Of a stretch of 64,000 nucleotides of DNA, positions 11,327 to 24,000 are shown in pieces. The DNA comes from Ascidia mentula. Its lineage: Eukaryota > Chordata > Ascidiacea > Phlebobranchia > Ascidiidae. The translations under genes were made by a program, and so were the position numbers. Where the stretch lies: NCBI GenBank assembly GCA_947561715.1, contig OX387198.1:16120001-16184000 (forward strand). Direction: 5' to 3'. Positions within the stretch are counted from its first letter, which is position 1. Each line of letters starts with the position of its first letter. The notes beneath the pieces were generated by a model that had not been told where the DNA came from, did not search any database, and was given only the letters and a program-made list of their open reading frames with translations.

Positions 11327-12735
11327 TTACTTTCCACGCACAAGTATGCCCTGGGTAAACCCTCTATTCCCGGAATGTGGTTTCAATTGCGTTATTATTA
11401 ACCCCACGACCACAATAAGCAGAAGAACGATGGGTCCAACAGCAATGTAAAGGATTTCCATTTTCTGAAAACCTTTGCTTTCAACTGCTTCCTCCACTCC
11501 TACAACAAATTAAAAGAAAGTGTTAATATAATTTCTGTGAGCTGCAGACAGATGGCCACTGCTTCCACCTATAAGTTCTCATCAGTACAGCTTGATGTGA
11601 CTCTTAGACGAATTTGCCGACCAATCAGTCAGGCAAAGACTTCCACTTTGTGGTGACTATACAATCACCGTCATCCGTTGGGCACCAAACTAGGTGCAAC
11701 CTTTCGGAGAAAACAAGGTGGAAACACTATGGCCAAGCAAAGCTCAACCATTAGAGCCGCCAGGTCCCGTGTCACTATAGTCACATGTACAAGCAAAGTG
11801 GCCATTTATCTGCAGCTCACTAAAATCATATTATTGGCTCCACTTTGCTTATCACTTAAATTTTCTGCAATTATTCTTTAATCGAATCGTAATTGCCATT
11901 AAATGAGGTTATTTGGTTGTTATCTAATAATTAACCAACACTTTAGATACGCAATATTATTTTCAAATCTACCTATTAAAGTAACGATAACCACATCTTT
12001 TAACAGCTAAGGTTTCCAACACATTTTACCTATACACGTTTTCTTGTCCTTGTCGAGGACGTGACCTTCAAAACATGAACATTTTACAATTCCCTTTACG
12101 ACGTTGCATGAGTCAGAGCAACCTCCATTTTCCTGATTAAAAAGGATCATTAGCCAGTAAGTGCGCACATGTACATTAACACATTGAAAGCAATATGAAA
12201 AACGGTGCTGTAAAACCAACACGTAAATATTTTAACCAATAAAATATTTTGATTTAAAAATACAGCTTTTTTTCGCCTTTCACCCAAGTCTTATCTCTTC
12301 ACATAAGCCTTGTGTGAAAACGTAAAACGGACCAACAGAGACGACTTATGTTAAACTTTCATCCACAGATCGTCGTTGGCGAAGTCCTGTGTATTAAGAA
12401 CAAAGCCTTGGTTAATGCAGAATATAACCTACATAGCCATGTCATTTGTGACACGTTTGCAAATGACAAAATATTTAATATGCCTGTCGGAAGCTTTTAG
12501 GATGTATATTTGCTGTTTGTATGACTGATGACTCATCAACGCATGCAAAATCTTACCGGTTGTTGACAACCATTATTGTTGTTATCGCATAATTGCACGT
12601 AGCAGTGAGTGTAAAGGGATTGTTGGTTTTCGGACACGTTATTCCAAACGAATGAGTGGAACTTAAAGATCCCTGAAGAGGTTTCGTAATTTCTCATTAT
12701 CACGATCGCGTCTTCTGATTCCGAATCGTGCGAAA
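11327..12735 (-). CDS. ZP-domain / EGF / transmembrane protein, 3' exons
   Basis: Three exons with matching splice phases. Exon 12557-12735 is the C-terminal part of a zona pellucida domain: FKFHSFVW, then LYTHCYVQLCDNNNNGCQQ, the typical HCxVxLC pattern before a Cys-Gln pair. Exon 12030-12132 is one EGF-like domain, with six cysteines in GGCSDSCNV, KCSCFEGHV and KKTCIG. Exon 11327-11499 has a short juxtamembrane segment, a hydrophobic helix (ILYIAVGPIVLLLIVVVGL) and a short basic tail ending GILVRGK before the TAA. This makes a type I membrane protein that could polymerise through its ZP module. The upstream exons (N-terminal ZP half, signal peptide) were not identified in 12.8-14 kb. ZP followed by EGF then TM is less usual than EGF before ZP. 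Confidence 0.75.
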
Positions 12736-12839
12736 CTTTGCAAAGAAAAAAAAAATTCGTCCTTAATTTTTTGACAAGTTGTCTCTTGTCGTCAAGCTGT
12801 GACAAAATTTAATTCTCCCCATTTTAAATTTTAAGATTA

Positions 12840-13988
12840 GATTTATCGTACGTGTGTAAAGCTACTGGATGACGTAACTTGAATTAATGCCTGTCGCGAA
12901 ATGAGCCATGAGATCAGTAAAGTTTGTAGCAATGAAATTAATCTTTGGACCTTTTCTCGATGAGAAAATATTGCGCACTTCGTTCGTCAGAAATTGAGTT
13001 GCTGACCCAACAGGATTTCAACTAAAAAAACTTTCAGTAAATCTTGGCGGAAAATAAGCACTGTGCAATTTATCTACACATTTTGGATTCGGTAAGATTT
13101 TACTGCCACCGACAGAGACCTGTATTGCGAGATTTTTTTCGCATTTTTACGCTAAAATTAGAGATCAAACGTTTGGGCAAATTTGTCACACAAGACAAGA
13201 AAAATGACTTCTTCTGAGAAGGGACATAGAAAGTCGACTCACCAGCACATTCAGCATTTCAACAGAGGTGAAAACCTATGCGTAAACATAGTTTGGAACC
13301 ATAACGACTGATGTAGTTGTAAGTGGGGTCGTGATTTGCTCGTCTTCAAATAACTTAAAGCTGATTGTGAAATTCCCAATTGTTTGATTTACCCCAAGAA
13401 ATTGTTGTTTTCCGTAATAAATTAATTTAAGAATTCACGCCAAAATCATAGAGTAAACATGAAACACTGTTGTTGATCGAAATAAAACGATTGATTTTGG
13501 TTTAAATGAGGACAATAATTTCGTAGAGTTTGGTTGATGCCGATCCAGAATTGATCTTGATGTCTTTGTTTATAATTTCTGGGATGACGCACGACATTTG
13601 TTCGTCTTACAACCTGGTTGGTCAATTTAAAATTTCGAACTTGATACACAAGACTTAAACGGTGTTTTCGGATTTCTGCAGAAAATCAAGGTGTTGCGGT
13701 AAAAGGGATCAGTCGACAAAAATAAAGACAACATAGGTTTTGTGCATTTTAAGTTAAAAATTTAAGTCAAATTTTCTTCAGACATTATTTTGTGCACGGA
13801 AAATCAAAAATTACATCCAGAGTTGAAGGACACTCGTCCAGTTCAAACTAGAAAACAGGATTTCCAGCAGTAGCTTTACAAATACCAGGGAGGAAATCAA
13901 GACTTGTCAGTGTATGATTCGAAATATACAAAATATCTTCTCCACTTGCTTCAAGTGAATTCAACCCAAGGGAAGTGACGATGAAAAT
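12840..13988. other. Upstream of the identified ZP exons, missing 5' exons not found
   Basis: This stretch should hold the 5' exons of the ZP gene if the gene is intact. A GTGAGT donor-like site on the minus strand near 13240 follows a few in-frame cysteine codons, but no convincing ZP-N exon could be built. Confidence 0.35.
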
Positions 13989-16900
13989 ATAAATTGGTGA
14001 AGAAATTCAATTTGACATTTTTAAAATAATTTAACAAACGAGCGTTCGCTAAATTGAAACAAATATCCTTTTTTACAAAAAAGAGAATGAATTAATTGGG
14101 AAAACCAAAGCTAGAAGTCTACTGGTAAGCACGAACGACGTCAACCTTTTTGAAAGATATACCAGTGTATCTGACGTCACATTTCTCGTATGTTATGTTG
14201 TGTTTACGTGGCATCAGTATATTTTATTAACGTCGAATAATACGCCACGAACCCATTTCAACCCATACGGCGCACGCGCTGTTTATTGTATGCACGGAAG
14301 ACAGCTTAATATCCGGCTAATCATATTCCGTGACACTTCCAGCAACACAGCGGTCTTTTTAAATGAGTCACGTATCAGTCCGAACCCAAACGACCCTGTA
14401 TGCATTTTCTATATAAGCCACACATTTTTTGGGTAAAAGATGGAGAGAAATATAGAGTCCTATAGAGTCACTTAGAGTCATATATATATAATTCAGTCTC
14501 TGAAGAGGACGATTTTTCAGTCTATAACTCTATTCCATGATTTCTTTATAGACTCACAGACAGAGACTTTAGTACGCGTGGTTGTAACGTTTTGTTGTAA
14601 TATTCGTGCGACTGTTATTTATGCATTAAACTGACAGATTAACTTTGGTTTAGATAGTAGCCTCTTTATCAGGAGTCAGATATACGGCAGTGTTAATATT
14701 TTGTGTAGACGTTTTAAAGAACGTCCTACACCAGTAGTTTTCAACTCACCGCATAAAAACTGTATCCGCCCGGTGAGTTCAAAATCTAGGCTAAACCAAA
14801 ATGTAATAAAGAAAACACATGAAATAAAAATAATATTAGTAATGTAGAATTATGCACTTCGCACCAGAATAAATTCGTTTAATTTCCAAAGAATATGCAC
14901 TGGGGAACCGGTGCTGGTTTAGAAACACTGCCCAATACTGTGTTCTTCATTAGTGCTAACAGTAACACTATAGTTTTTAAAACGTTTGTCTCGTCCCCAC
15001 GCTTGCCAGCAGACTTTTTGCCTTGGCTATTGTCCTGAGAATTGTACGTAAAAGGTATTTTACACCTCAGCTTGGAGTAAGTAATAAGTTACGAAAGGGT
15101 CCAATTCAGTTCATTTATCTTCCTTATAATTTGACTCAAACAGTGGATTACAAGAAACTACATAAGATACGTTTGTGTAAAAGCTTACGAAATTCTTACT
15201 TCATTATGACGGAGTCTGTACATTTCATTTCAGCAAATTGTTCGACTTTACAATCTAAACTTTTGACAAACGAATTAGATATCGCCACTGAAAGTTTTTT
15301 TGTAAGTTAAAGACATCGTAATCTTTCAAAAGTAATTGAATGTTTTTTTCGTATTCTTGTTAATGGGTTAATTTGCACTGTAAAGAATCACATCCAGCAG
15401 TACTTCGCGTTGGCCTACATATATTTGTCTGCAACATTGTGTTGTATTCCAACATTAACGATATAATTTGTGCATGGTTTGGGAATATTACTGCATCTTT
15501 AAACAAATAACACAATTTATCTGCCTATTTTAGGTATGATGGAGACGAAAGTATATCGCTACTAATTTCAAACAATATTTTTTTCTCTTAATGTGAACAG
15601 TAACATTGAGAAGTAGGCTGTCTGCTTTGCACAAATGTTTCATAATTATATGAAGGTTTTAACACAAACCTGCGTGGATGTGGATTTGATGAGCAGTTTC
15701 GGCAGAATAAATAAATATTTAAACGTTGATTTTCCGGGCTTGAAAATTCGCAACTCGTTCGCTTTGAACAATAACCCCAGGTAGTAATGAGTCGTCGGAT
15801 AAAATCTACTACAACAGAGATGTGAAAAAATGTGAAAGAATCGCTTAGTTTTTTTTCCTACGTCCAATCTCATATCACACACGCCACAATTTCGCTTCAC
15901 TGCAACCTTGTCACCCAATAATCGTCTCTTCACTGCATACAGCTAACATCAATAAAACGGCTATAATAATTTTTATCAAAACAGCAACCTGATTAAAAAA
16001 CCTGATTCGTTCGATGTTTTTATGCAGAAAGAAAAAACGGGTTTTGAATAACAGCCTTTCGACCTCCAATTTGTATAAGATGGCGAAACAACCTAGATTT
16101 GTAACAGCGAAAGCTTTCGAAAATCATTAACGTACAAGTGACTGCGGTAATTATTTGTATGGAGTCCACAGGCCTTGCAATTTTGATGAAACAAACGTTT
16201 GTGACAGAACAGTCGACGTCTATTCGTATGAAATTCGTATGAGACAAAATAAATAATTGATTCAATTTAATAAAAAGGAAATATTGCGTTTAATGTTATG
16301 CAATTTTCTGTGTTCTTAATTCATATTTCATGTTTTTTTTTTTTGACTAAACAATTTATTAAAATTGCATCCGCAACAATTAGTGATGAAAAATTTTTAC
16401 CGATCAAGTGGAAACAAACGACTTACGTATGAACCATTGCCATTGATCCATTTATCAAGACCACGAGATGTTGTAATTGTATAGTCACTGGACTTAACAC
16501 CGTGTAATTACTAGCAAGGAATTGTCACAAGTTCCCATCACTCGAAGTTAGAAGAACAAGAGTTGTTGGAAGATGGTCCACGTTCAATTCCGATTCACAA
16601 GATTGTTCGTTAACTAAACAACATTTCATAATTACATCAGTTATATGACTGATAACACATAAGGTGTTTGATAAACAACAAGAAGAAATTGTATTTTAAA
16701 ATTATTCATTGAACCGCTTCTTTTAAAATACAATCTATAACAAAATCTAAAACAATGGAAAGCAAACTTTTTCAACTTGTTTGTCATAAAACCGCAATAT
16801 TTATCACAAAATAAAAGTGTTTCAAGAACTTGTGTGGTATCTACCGGCCACTTCGTTCAGTTTGCTTATTTGGGTTAAATACCTGTATTAGTGATGTTAT

Positions 16901-17984
16901 CATGGTATTATTGCTATCATTTTCTAACTTGGTAAAAGATAATTCCCTGTCTGATTTACATGCTGCACAGAAGGATGTACAAACAGTCGGTGAGTAAACG
17001 ACATTGATGCATTCATTTACGTATTTAGTTGCAAGTTAAAACCAAAAAAATAATTTTTATGGAATATAAAATAAATCAAGTTTTACCACAGGAAACACAT
17101 AGTAGTAACTACAATGAAAGAAGAGTCTCCTTGTTTACTGAAGTATTTTTATCATAGAATAGCAATGCAATAAATTGGGTTAAATTTGGAAGGTATTCTT
17201 CACTAATCTGTCAATAATTCTTTTCTTCGAAACAAAGGGTGAACATCACGGCATAAAATCAACTGACCAGAACTAAACAAATAAATTCGCCTGTCACATT
17301 TTTTAAAGTTGACTACAATCTCTGTCATAATCATTCTTAAAATAAATCGCCCAGAAGTTCAAGTAACGGATACTCCATGCAGTTACCGAAAACGTTTGAT
17401 AATTTAAAAAAATATTTTTCACAAAAAATTATATCACCGCTGTCATCTGTTATTTGATTTTTCAGTTCGCAAACATTAAATCGACATATTGTCTGCTACA
17501 ATTTGTAAAAACGAATATTTTTGAGTGTGGTCAAGGTGGTGAAAAGCCGAAATTGCTTTACCCGGATTTCCAGTGTACTCGAACCAGTCGTTGCTTCCAA
17601 AGCTTTTTATGACAAAGTTAGGTTTGTAATGCACGCCACCTAATGGTTATGGGGGAACAAGTCGGATTTGAAAGGAATATGCGGATATTATCGGCCTTGG
17701 TGCAATCGTGGAAGTAGATTTTATTAAAAGTAAATAAAACGAAGAGTTGTTTTATGCAATCACATGACAAGGCAGGACATCTCAATTGCACAAGGTCAGT
17801 ACTTGGCGATCACAGCTATCGTATCGAGATAATTAGGTTCGCAGGCATTTCCTGGCAAGTCGGTCCAACGATCTACCGACTGAACTCAACGGTTTTGCGG
17901 GGTATATTGTAGCCAAGGTACACTGGTGAGCAAGCGCACAACTTGCCAGGCAACCTTCACATATATACGTAGGAGGTCTCTACC

Positions 17985-18430
17985 TCTGTTTGTGTGCCTT
18001 TGTTGTCACCTTTGTGTTCAAGCATTTTTTTGCATATATTTCCTTTCAACAAAAGGAGAATTCTTATTCTACTAACAATTAATCCGGTAGTGGCGCACAA
18101 CTGGAACAGAAACTGAAGTAAAGGCAGAAATTTGGAATCACATATTATGAATGTGCCATCGCATGCTGCTCGTCACAAGGCTGAATAATATGATAAAATA
18201 TATTCAAAAGATCATCAAGTTTTTGCAAAACGCAGCAACACAGAGGGTAAAAACGTTTCATTTCTCTTTCGTCCTTATTTTTGGTTACACCTCGATGGCA
18301 ACCCTGTTTATTGGTCAGTTTGTTAAATATTTGTTCATTTGCACGATTTGACACCAACATTTCGACAAAAAAAAATTATAACCAGGTTCAAAATGCTAGC
18401 AATTCGTGGAAATAAGGTGGGTTATGGTTT
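17985..18430. repeat. Low-copy flank repeat, also at 25091-25536 and 36468-36870
   Basis: A block of about 430 bp beginning CTCTGTTTGTGTGCCTTTGT and ending in CAATTCGTGGAAATAAGG occurs in both 7.1-kb units and, with a deletion, at 36468-36870. A much diverged relative is at about 43890-43930. It marks the 5' flank of the Reeler/MAM genes as a segment copied several times. Confidence 0.8.
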
Positions 18431-19458
18431 TCAAAACACAGAGGTTTTTTAGGGGTCAGATCGCGTGACAGAACACGACCAACTTCCACGAATTATTATG
18501 CTCAGCTCCAGCTCAGCACAAAGACCTCAAGCGAAGATTGACTAAATGTCAGAAAATCCCGTAATCTCCAACTTTTCGATTACACATAAGTTCTTTGTGA
18601 TGTTTCGTTGATTTTGTTTAGTTTTTGAAGTAAAGTTGATGACGAATGATCAGCACTTAAATTGTTTTTTTTAATCCTGCATGATTTTGGGCAGTTATTT
18701 CCAGTTCATAAAACGCACAGCAATATATCTTGTTCCAAAAAGTATATTTTAGTTGCAAATATAGAAACATTTAATTATAATTCGTGCAGGTTCTTAAATA
18801 CTATCGTCATTGCCTGTTTGCTGCAAGGACAGCTGCAGGCTGTGGTTGATCATTAGCATCGATCGGTACTTTCCTGTTAAAACCGGTTCTTGACCCAACC
18901 ACATGAATTACTTTGTAATGAATAATAACATCGTGTGCGGACAACGTGAAGAATGGTCGTTAACAAAAATGTCACAAAAGCGTTTCCAAATCAACCAACT
19001 TCGGACAAAATACTTCGGACTTACAAGTCTCCAGACGAATTGCAAGTTTTGTTGCGGGTGTTGCGAAAAATGCTGATGTAGATTATGAGGTTATTTAGAA
19101 TTCATAAAATTTTTGAAAATTGAATATTCTAAATATAATTGATAAACAAGTAACCACAGTTTTGTTATCGGATTGAAAGGTTGTGTTTTATATTTAAGCG
19201 GGTAAACGTTACTTGCATAAAGCTCACCTTAAATATCGTTACAACAATGATATAGCAAATTGCTGTGTTTGTTTTTTAAGCGGAGACTATTTCACTTTTT
19301 TTTTGCAACAAAATCGTTCTGACGTTGTGAGGTTGAACAAACACGGTAAATTCCCAAACGTGAAAATAGTAAAAATCTTTTTTACCAACGGACGACAAAA
19401 CTAACGTACGGATTAATAAATAAAATGTTATTTTTCATTAGCGTCATTAAATTCAATC

Positions 19459-20975
19459 ATGTTGCACTCTGCGTGGTTTATTGGGGCGTTGACACTTCTT
19501 GTGACAGTGGAGGGCAGAAGCATTGGACCACCAAGATCATCTTGTGCTTCAATGAGACCTATTGGTCATCGTGGTGAAGGATTCTTAAGTTTACCAGCAC
19601 TCGGTTTTGCAATAAAAGCACCAAACACAGTTGGTCCAGGGGGAAAAATATCAAGTACGCATGTTGATAGATTTATATAAACCAATTATAGTTCTTTTGT
19701 GTTGAAAGGATTTAGGCACCAAAAAATATTTACTTTGACACCTATTTTGTCTTGACGTAAGCAACTTGTACGAAACTCGTAAGATTGAGTCGGCAAACTA
19801 TTGACTCGACCAGCAAAATCATATCCCGGCCTGAATCACAAAAACGTTGCGGACTCGTTGTTCAGGCCGTCGATAATCTGCATAAAATTACGACTACAGA
19901 CTAAAAATACCAATGTACCGGCAACACAGAGTTTGGACCGACATTTACTCAGCTCAAATTATTTCAAACGAAATAATTGTTGTCCTGATTTCTAGTCGAG
20001 GTTCATGGACCGGTACAATTCAAGGGTGTTTTCATTCAAGTACGCAAAGGAAATGCTGCAACATCTGTCGGAGAGTTTTCCAGTCCTCCTCCCGGTTTTC
20101 AGCTCATAAATTGTTTTCTTCCACAAAACAGCGAACGTAATGACGCGTTCGGACATAGCAACGGGGCATTTAAAGGAATGTCTGTGAAGGCGGAATGGAC
20201 AGCTCCTATCAACTGCAACGGCGACCATGTCATAATGTAAGAAAACTTACGTTTAGTTTTAAAAATGACTTCAAATATTGAAAAATTGGGATCTTAACCA
20301 TAGTCTGCAGATGCTGGCCTATATAGCGATCACTGTACCTTCCGTAATGAAAATATGCACACAAAGCACTTTTAATAACAGGATTAGCCCGGCTGTGCGA
20401 AAATATATTCCTGGCTGGCCCTAAAACCCAGTGCCTTGAGTGCGTTTAGGGGTTAAATTATTTGGTGTTCAATTACACGGTTTGATTAAAGATTGGGCTT
20501 TAGTACGTTTGAATTGCAACTGAATGGTCATCTTACAGATATCAAGTACATTGCAAAAGGATTTAAATGCTAAATACATTTTCTTTCCCACACAATTTTT
20601 CTCAAACATTTCATTGTTGAAACTTACATAAATTTGTAAAGCAATAAACGATGTACGACCTAATGAGATATGAATTTTTCCGCTGGGAGCACATTTGTAT
20701 CTGCATTTAGAATATGGTTTCTTTTCTGTACAGGGCGACAGTCGTCGTACGGAAGGCAAAATATCAGACTGATATTACGAAAAACATTCGCTGTGTTCCA
20801 ACCCCACCTCCACCTCCACCACCACCAACACCAACAAGCACGCAAAACGTAACTACGACACCTATGCCAACTCCATCACAAGAACCACCTCCTGTTTCAA
20901 CCACGGGAATGTCTCACACCACTATGGCTTCTAATACAACTTCAAGCGAGGAAATGATAACACACGTACCACCGA
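19459..20975 (+). CDS. Reeler-domain secreted protein, 5' half (copy 1)
   Basis: Exons 19459-19654, 19996-20236 and 20734-20975, with phases 1, 2 and 1. Exon 1 has a signal peptide (MLHSAWFIGALTLLVTVEG) and the start of a Reeler domain (CASMRPIGHRGEG, PGGKIS). Exon 2 holds the Reeler core: GVFIQVRKGNAATSVGEF, a Cys in QLINCFLPQN, then FKGMSVKAEWTAP and CNGDHVIM. Exon 3 ends the domain (ATVVVRKAKY) and runs into a Pro/Thr/Ser-rich linker likely to be O-glycosylated. Reeler domains occur in reelin, spondins and defence proteins. Copy 1 has no MAM exons of its own before the duplication junction, so it is either a truncated gene or an alternative 5' end splicing to exons beyond copy 2. Intact open exons suggest youth, not decay. 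Confidence 0.8.
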
Positions 20976-21082
20976 GTGGGTATCTTTATGATGAATGTAC
21001 AATAAAAATCTTGCTGCCACGCATATTATATTTCAAAAATCTGTCCCTCTGGCTCAAATAAATGTTTTATTCACCAACGTTT

Positions 21083-24000
21083 ATAAATTGGTGAAGAAAT
21101 TCAATTTGACATTTTTAAAATAATTTAACAAACGAGCGTTCGCTAAATTGAAACAAATATCCTTTTTTACAAAAAAGAGAATGAATTAATTGGGAAAACC
21201 AAAGCTAGAAGTCTACTGGTAAGCACGAACGACGTCAACCTTTTTGAAAGATATACCAGTGTATCTGACGTCACATTTCTCGTATGTTATGTTGTGTTTA
21301 CGTGGCATCTGTATTTTTTATTAACGTCGAATAATACGCCACGAACCCATTTCAACCCATACGGCGCACGCGCTGTTTATTGTATGCACGGAAGACAGCT
21401 TAATATCCGGCTAATCATATTCCGTGACACTTCCAGCAACACAGCGGTCTTTTTAAATGAGTCACGTATCAGTCCGAACCCAAACGACCCTGTATGCATT
21501 TTCTATATAAGCCACACATTTTTTGGGTAAAAGATGGAGAGAAATATAGATGGAGAGAAAGAGTCCTATAGAGTCACTTAGAGTCATATATATATAATTC
21601 AGTCTCTGAAGAGGACGATTTTTCAGTCTATAACTCTATTCCATGATTTCTTTATAGACTCACAGACAGAGACTTTAGTACGCGTGGTTGTAACGTTTTG
21701 TTGTAATATTCGTGCGACTGTTATTTATGCATTAAACTGACAGATTAACTTTGGTTTAGATAGTAGCCTCTTTATCAGGAGTCAGATATACGGCAGTGTT
21801 AATATTTTGTGTAGACGTTTTAAAGAACGTCCTACACCAGTAGTTTTCAACTCACCGCATAAAAACTGTATCCGCCCGGTGAGTTCAAAATCTAGGCTAA
21901 ACCAAAATGTAATAAAGAAAACACATGAAATAAAAATAATATTAGTAATGTAGAATTATGCACTTCGCACCAGAATAAATTCGTTTAATTTCCAAAGAAT
22001 ATGCACTGGGGAACCGGTGCTGGTTTAGAAACACTGCCCAATACTGTGTTCTTCATTAGTGCTAACAGTAACACTGTAGTTTTTAAAACGTTTGTCTCGT
22101 CCCCACGCTTGCCAGCAGACTTTTTGCCTTGGCTATTGTCCTGAGAATTGTACGTAAAAGGTATTTTACACCTCAGCTTGGAGTAAGTAATAAGTTACGA
22201 AAGGGTCCAATTCAGTTCCTTTAGCTTCCTTATAATTTGACTCAAACAGTGGATTACAAGAAACTACATAAGATACGTTTGTGTAAAAGCTTACGAAATT
22301 CTTACTTCATTTTGACGGAGTCTGTACATTTCATTTCAGCAAATTGTTCGACTTTACAATCTAAACTTTTGACAAACGAATTAGATATCGCCACTGAAAG
22401 TTTTTTTGTAAGTTAAAGACATCGTAATCTTTCAAAAGTAATTGAACGTTTTTTTCGTATTCTTGTTAATGGGTTAATTTGCACTGTAAAGAATCACATC
22501 CAGCAGTACTTCGCGTTGGCCTACATATATTTGTCTGCAACATTGTGTTGTATTCCAACATTAACGATATAATTTGTGCATGGTTTGGGAATATTACTGC
22601 ATCTTTAAACAAATAACACAATTTATCTGCCTATTTTAGGTATGATGGAGACGAAAGTATATCGCTACTAATTTCAAACAATATTTTTTTCTCTTAATGT
22701 GAACAGTAACATTGAGAAGTAGGCTGTCTGCTTTGCACAAATGTTTCATAATTATATGAAGGTTTTAACACAAACCTGCGTGGATGTGGATTTGATGAGC
22801 AGTTTCGGCAGAATAAATAAATATTTAAACGTTGATTTTCCGGGCTTGAAAATTCGCAACTCGTTCGCTTTGAACAATAACCCCAGGTAGTAATGAGTCG
22901 TCGGATAAAATCTACTACAACAGAGATGTGAAAAAATGTGAAAGAATCGCTTAGTTTTTTTTCCTACGTCCAATCTCATATCACACACGCCACAATTTCG
23001 CTTCACTGCAACCTTGTCACCCAATAATCGTCTCTTCACTGCATACAGCTAACATCAATAAAACGGCTATAATAATTTTTATCAAAACAGCAACCTGATT
23101 AAAAAACCTGATTCGTTCGATGTTTTTATGCAGAAAGAAAAAACGGGTTTTGAATAACAGCCTTTCGACCTCCAATTTGTATAAGATGGCGAAACAACCT
23201 AGATTTGTAACAGCGAAAGCTTTCGAAAATCATTTAACGTACAAGTGACTGCGGTAATTATTTGTATGGAGTCCACAGGCCTTGCAATTTTGATGAAACA
23301 AACGTTTGTGACAGAACAGTCGACGTCTATTCGTATGAAATTCGTATGAGACAAAATAAATAATTGATTTAATTTAATAAAAAGGAAATATTGCGTTTAA
23401 TGTTATGCAATTTTCTGTGTTCTTAATTCATATTTCATGTTTTTTTTTTTGACTAAACAATTTATTAAAATTGCATCCGCAACAATTAGTGATGAAAAAT
23501 TTTTACCGATCAAGTGGAAACAAACGACTTACGTATGAACCATTGCCATTGATCCATTTATCAAGACCACGAGATGTTGTAATTGTAAAGTCACTGGACT
23601 TAACACCGTGTAATTACTAGCAAGGAATTGTCACAAGTTCCCATCACTCGAAGTTAGAAGAACAAGAGTTGTTGGAAGATGGTCCATGTTCAATTCCGAA
23701 TCACAAGATGGTTCGTTAACTAAACAACATTTCATAATTACATCAGTTATATGACTGATAACACATAAGGTGTTTGATAAACAACAAGAAGAAATTGTAT
23801 TTTAAAATTATTCATTGAACCGCTTCTTTTAAAATACAATCTATAACAAAATCTAAAACAATGGAAAGCAAACTTTTTCAACTTGTTTGTCATAAAACCG
23901 CAATATTTATCACAAAATAAAAGTGTTTCAAGAACTTGTGTGGTATCTACCGGCCACTTCGTTCAGTTTGCTTATTTGGGTTAAATACCTGTATTAGTGA

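Larger units (their letters stand above)
13989..21082. repeat. Tandem duplication unit, copy 1 (about 7.1 kb)
   Basis: Repeated at 21083-28182 with about 99% identity. Differences are scattered substitutions, a 12-bp extra GATGGAGAGAAA unit in copy 2 near 21550, and a 6-bp shorter CCACCT run in copy 2 near 27915. The unit holds exons 1-3 of a Reeler gene (19459-20975) and about 5.5 kb of 5' flank with no recognised gene. It contains a 13-bp-arm hairpin, TTGTATTTTAAAA/TTTTAAAATACAA, near 16690-16732. The unit starts with TTGGTGAA and ends with the inverse, TTCACCAA. Confidence 0.95.

Noticed and set aside
15646-15933. 95-codon minus-strand frame present in both 7.1-kb units
   Set aside because: Preserved only because the units are near-identical; no start context, domain or splice pattern supports it.
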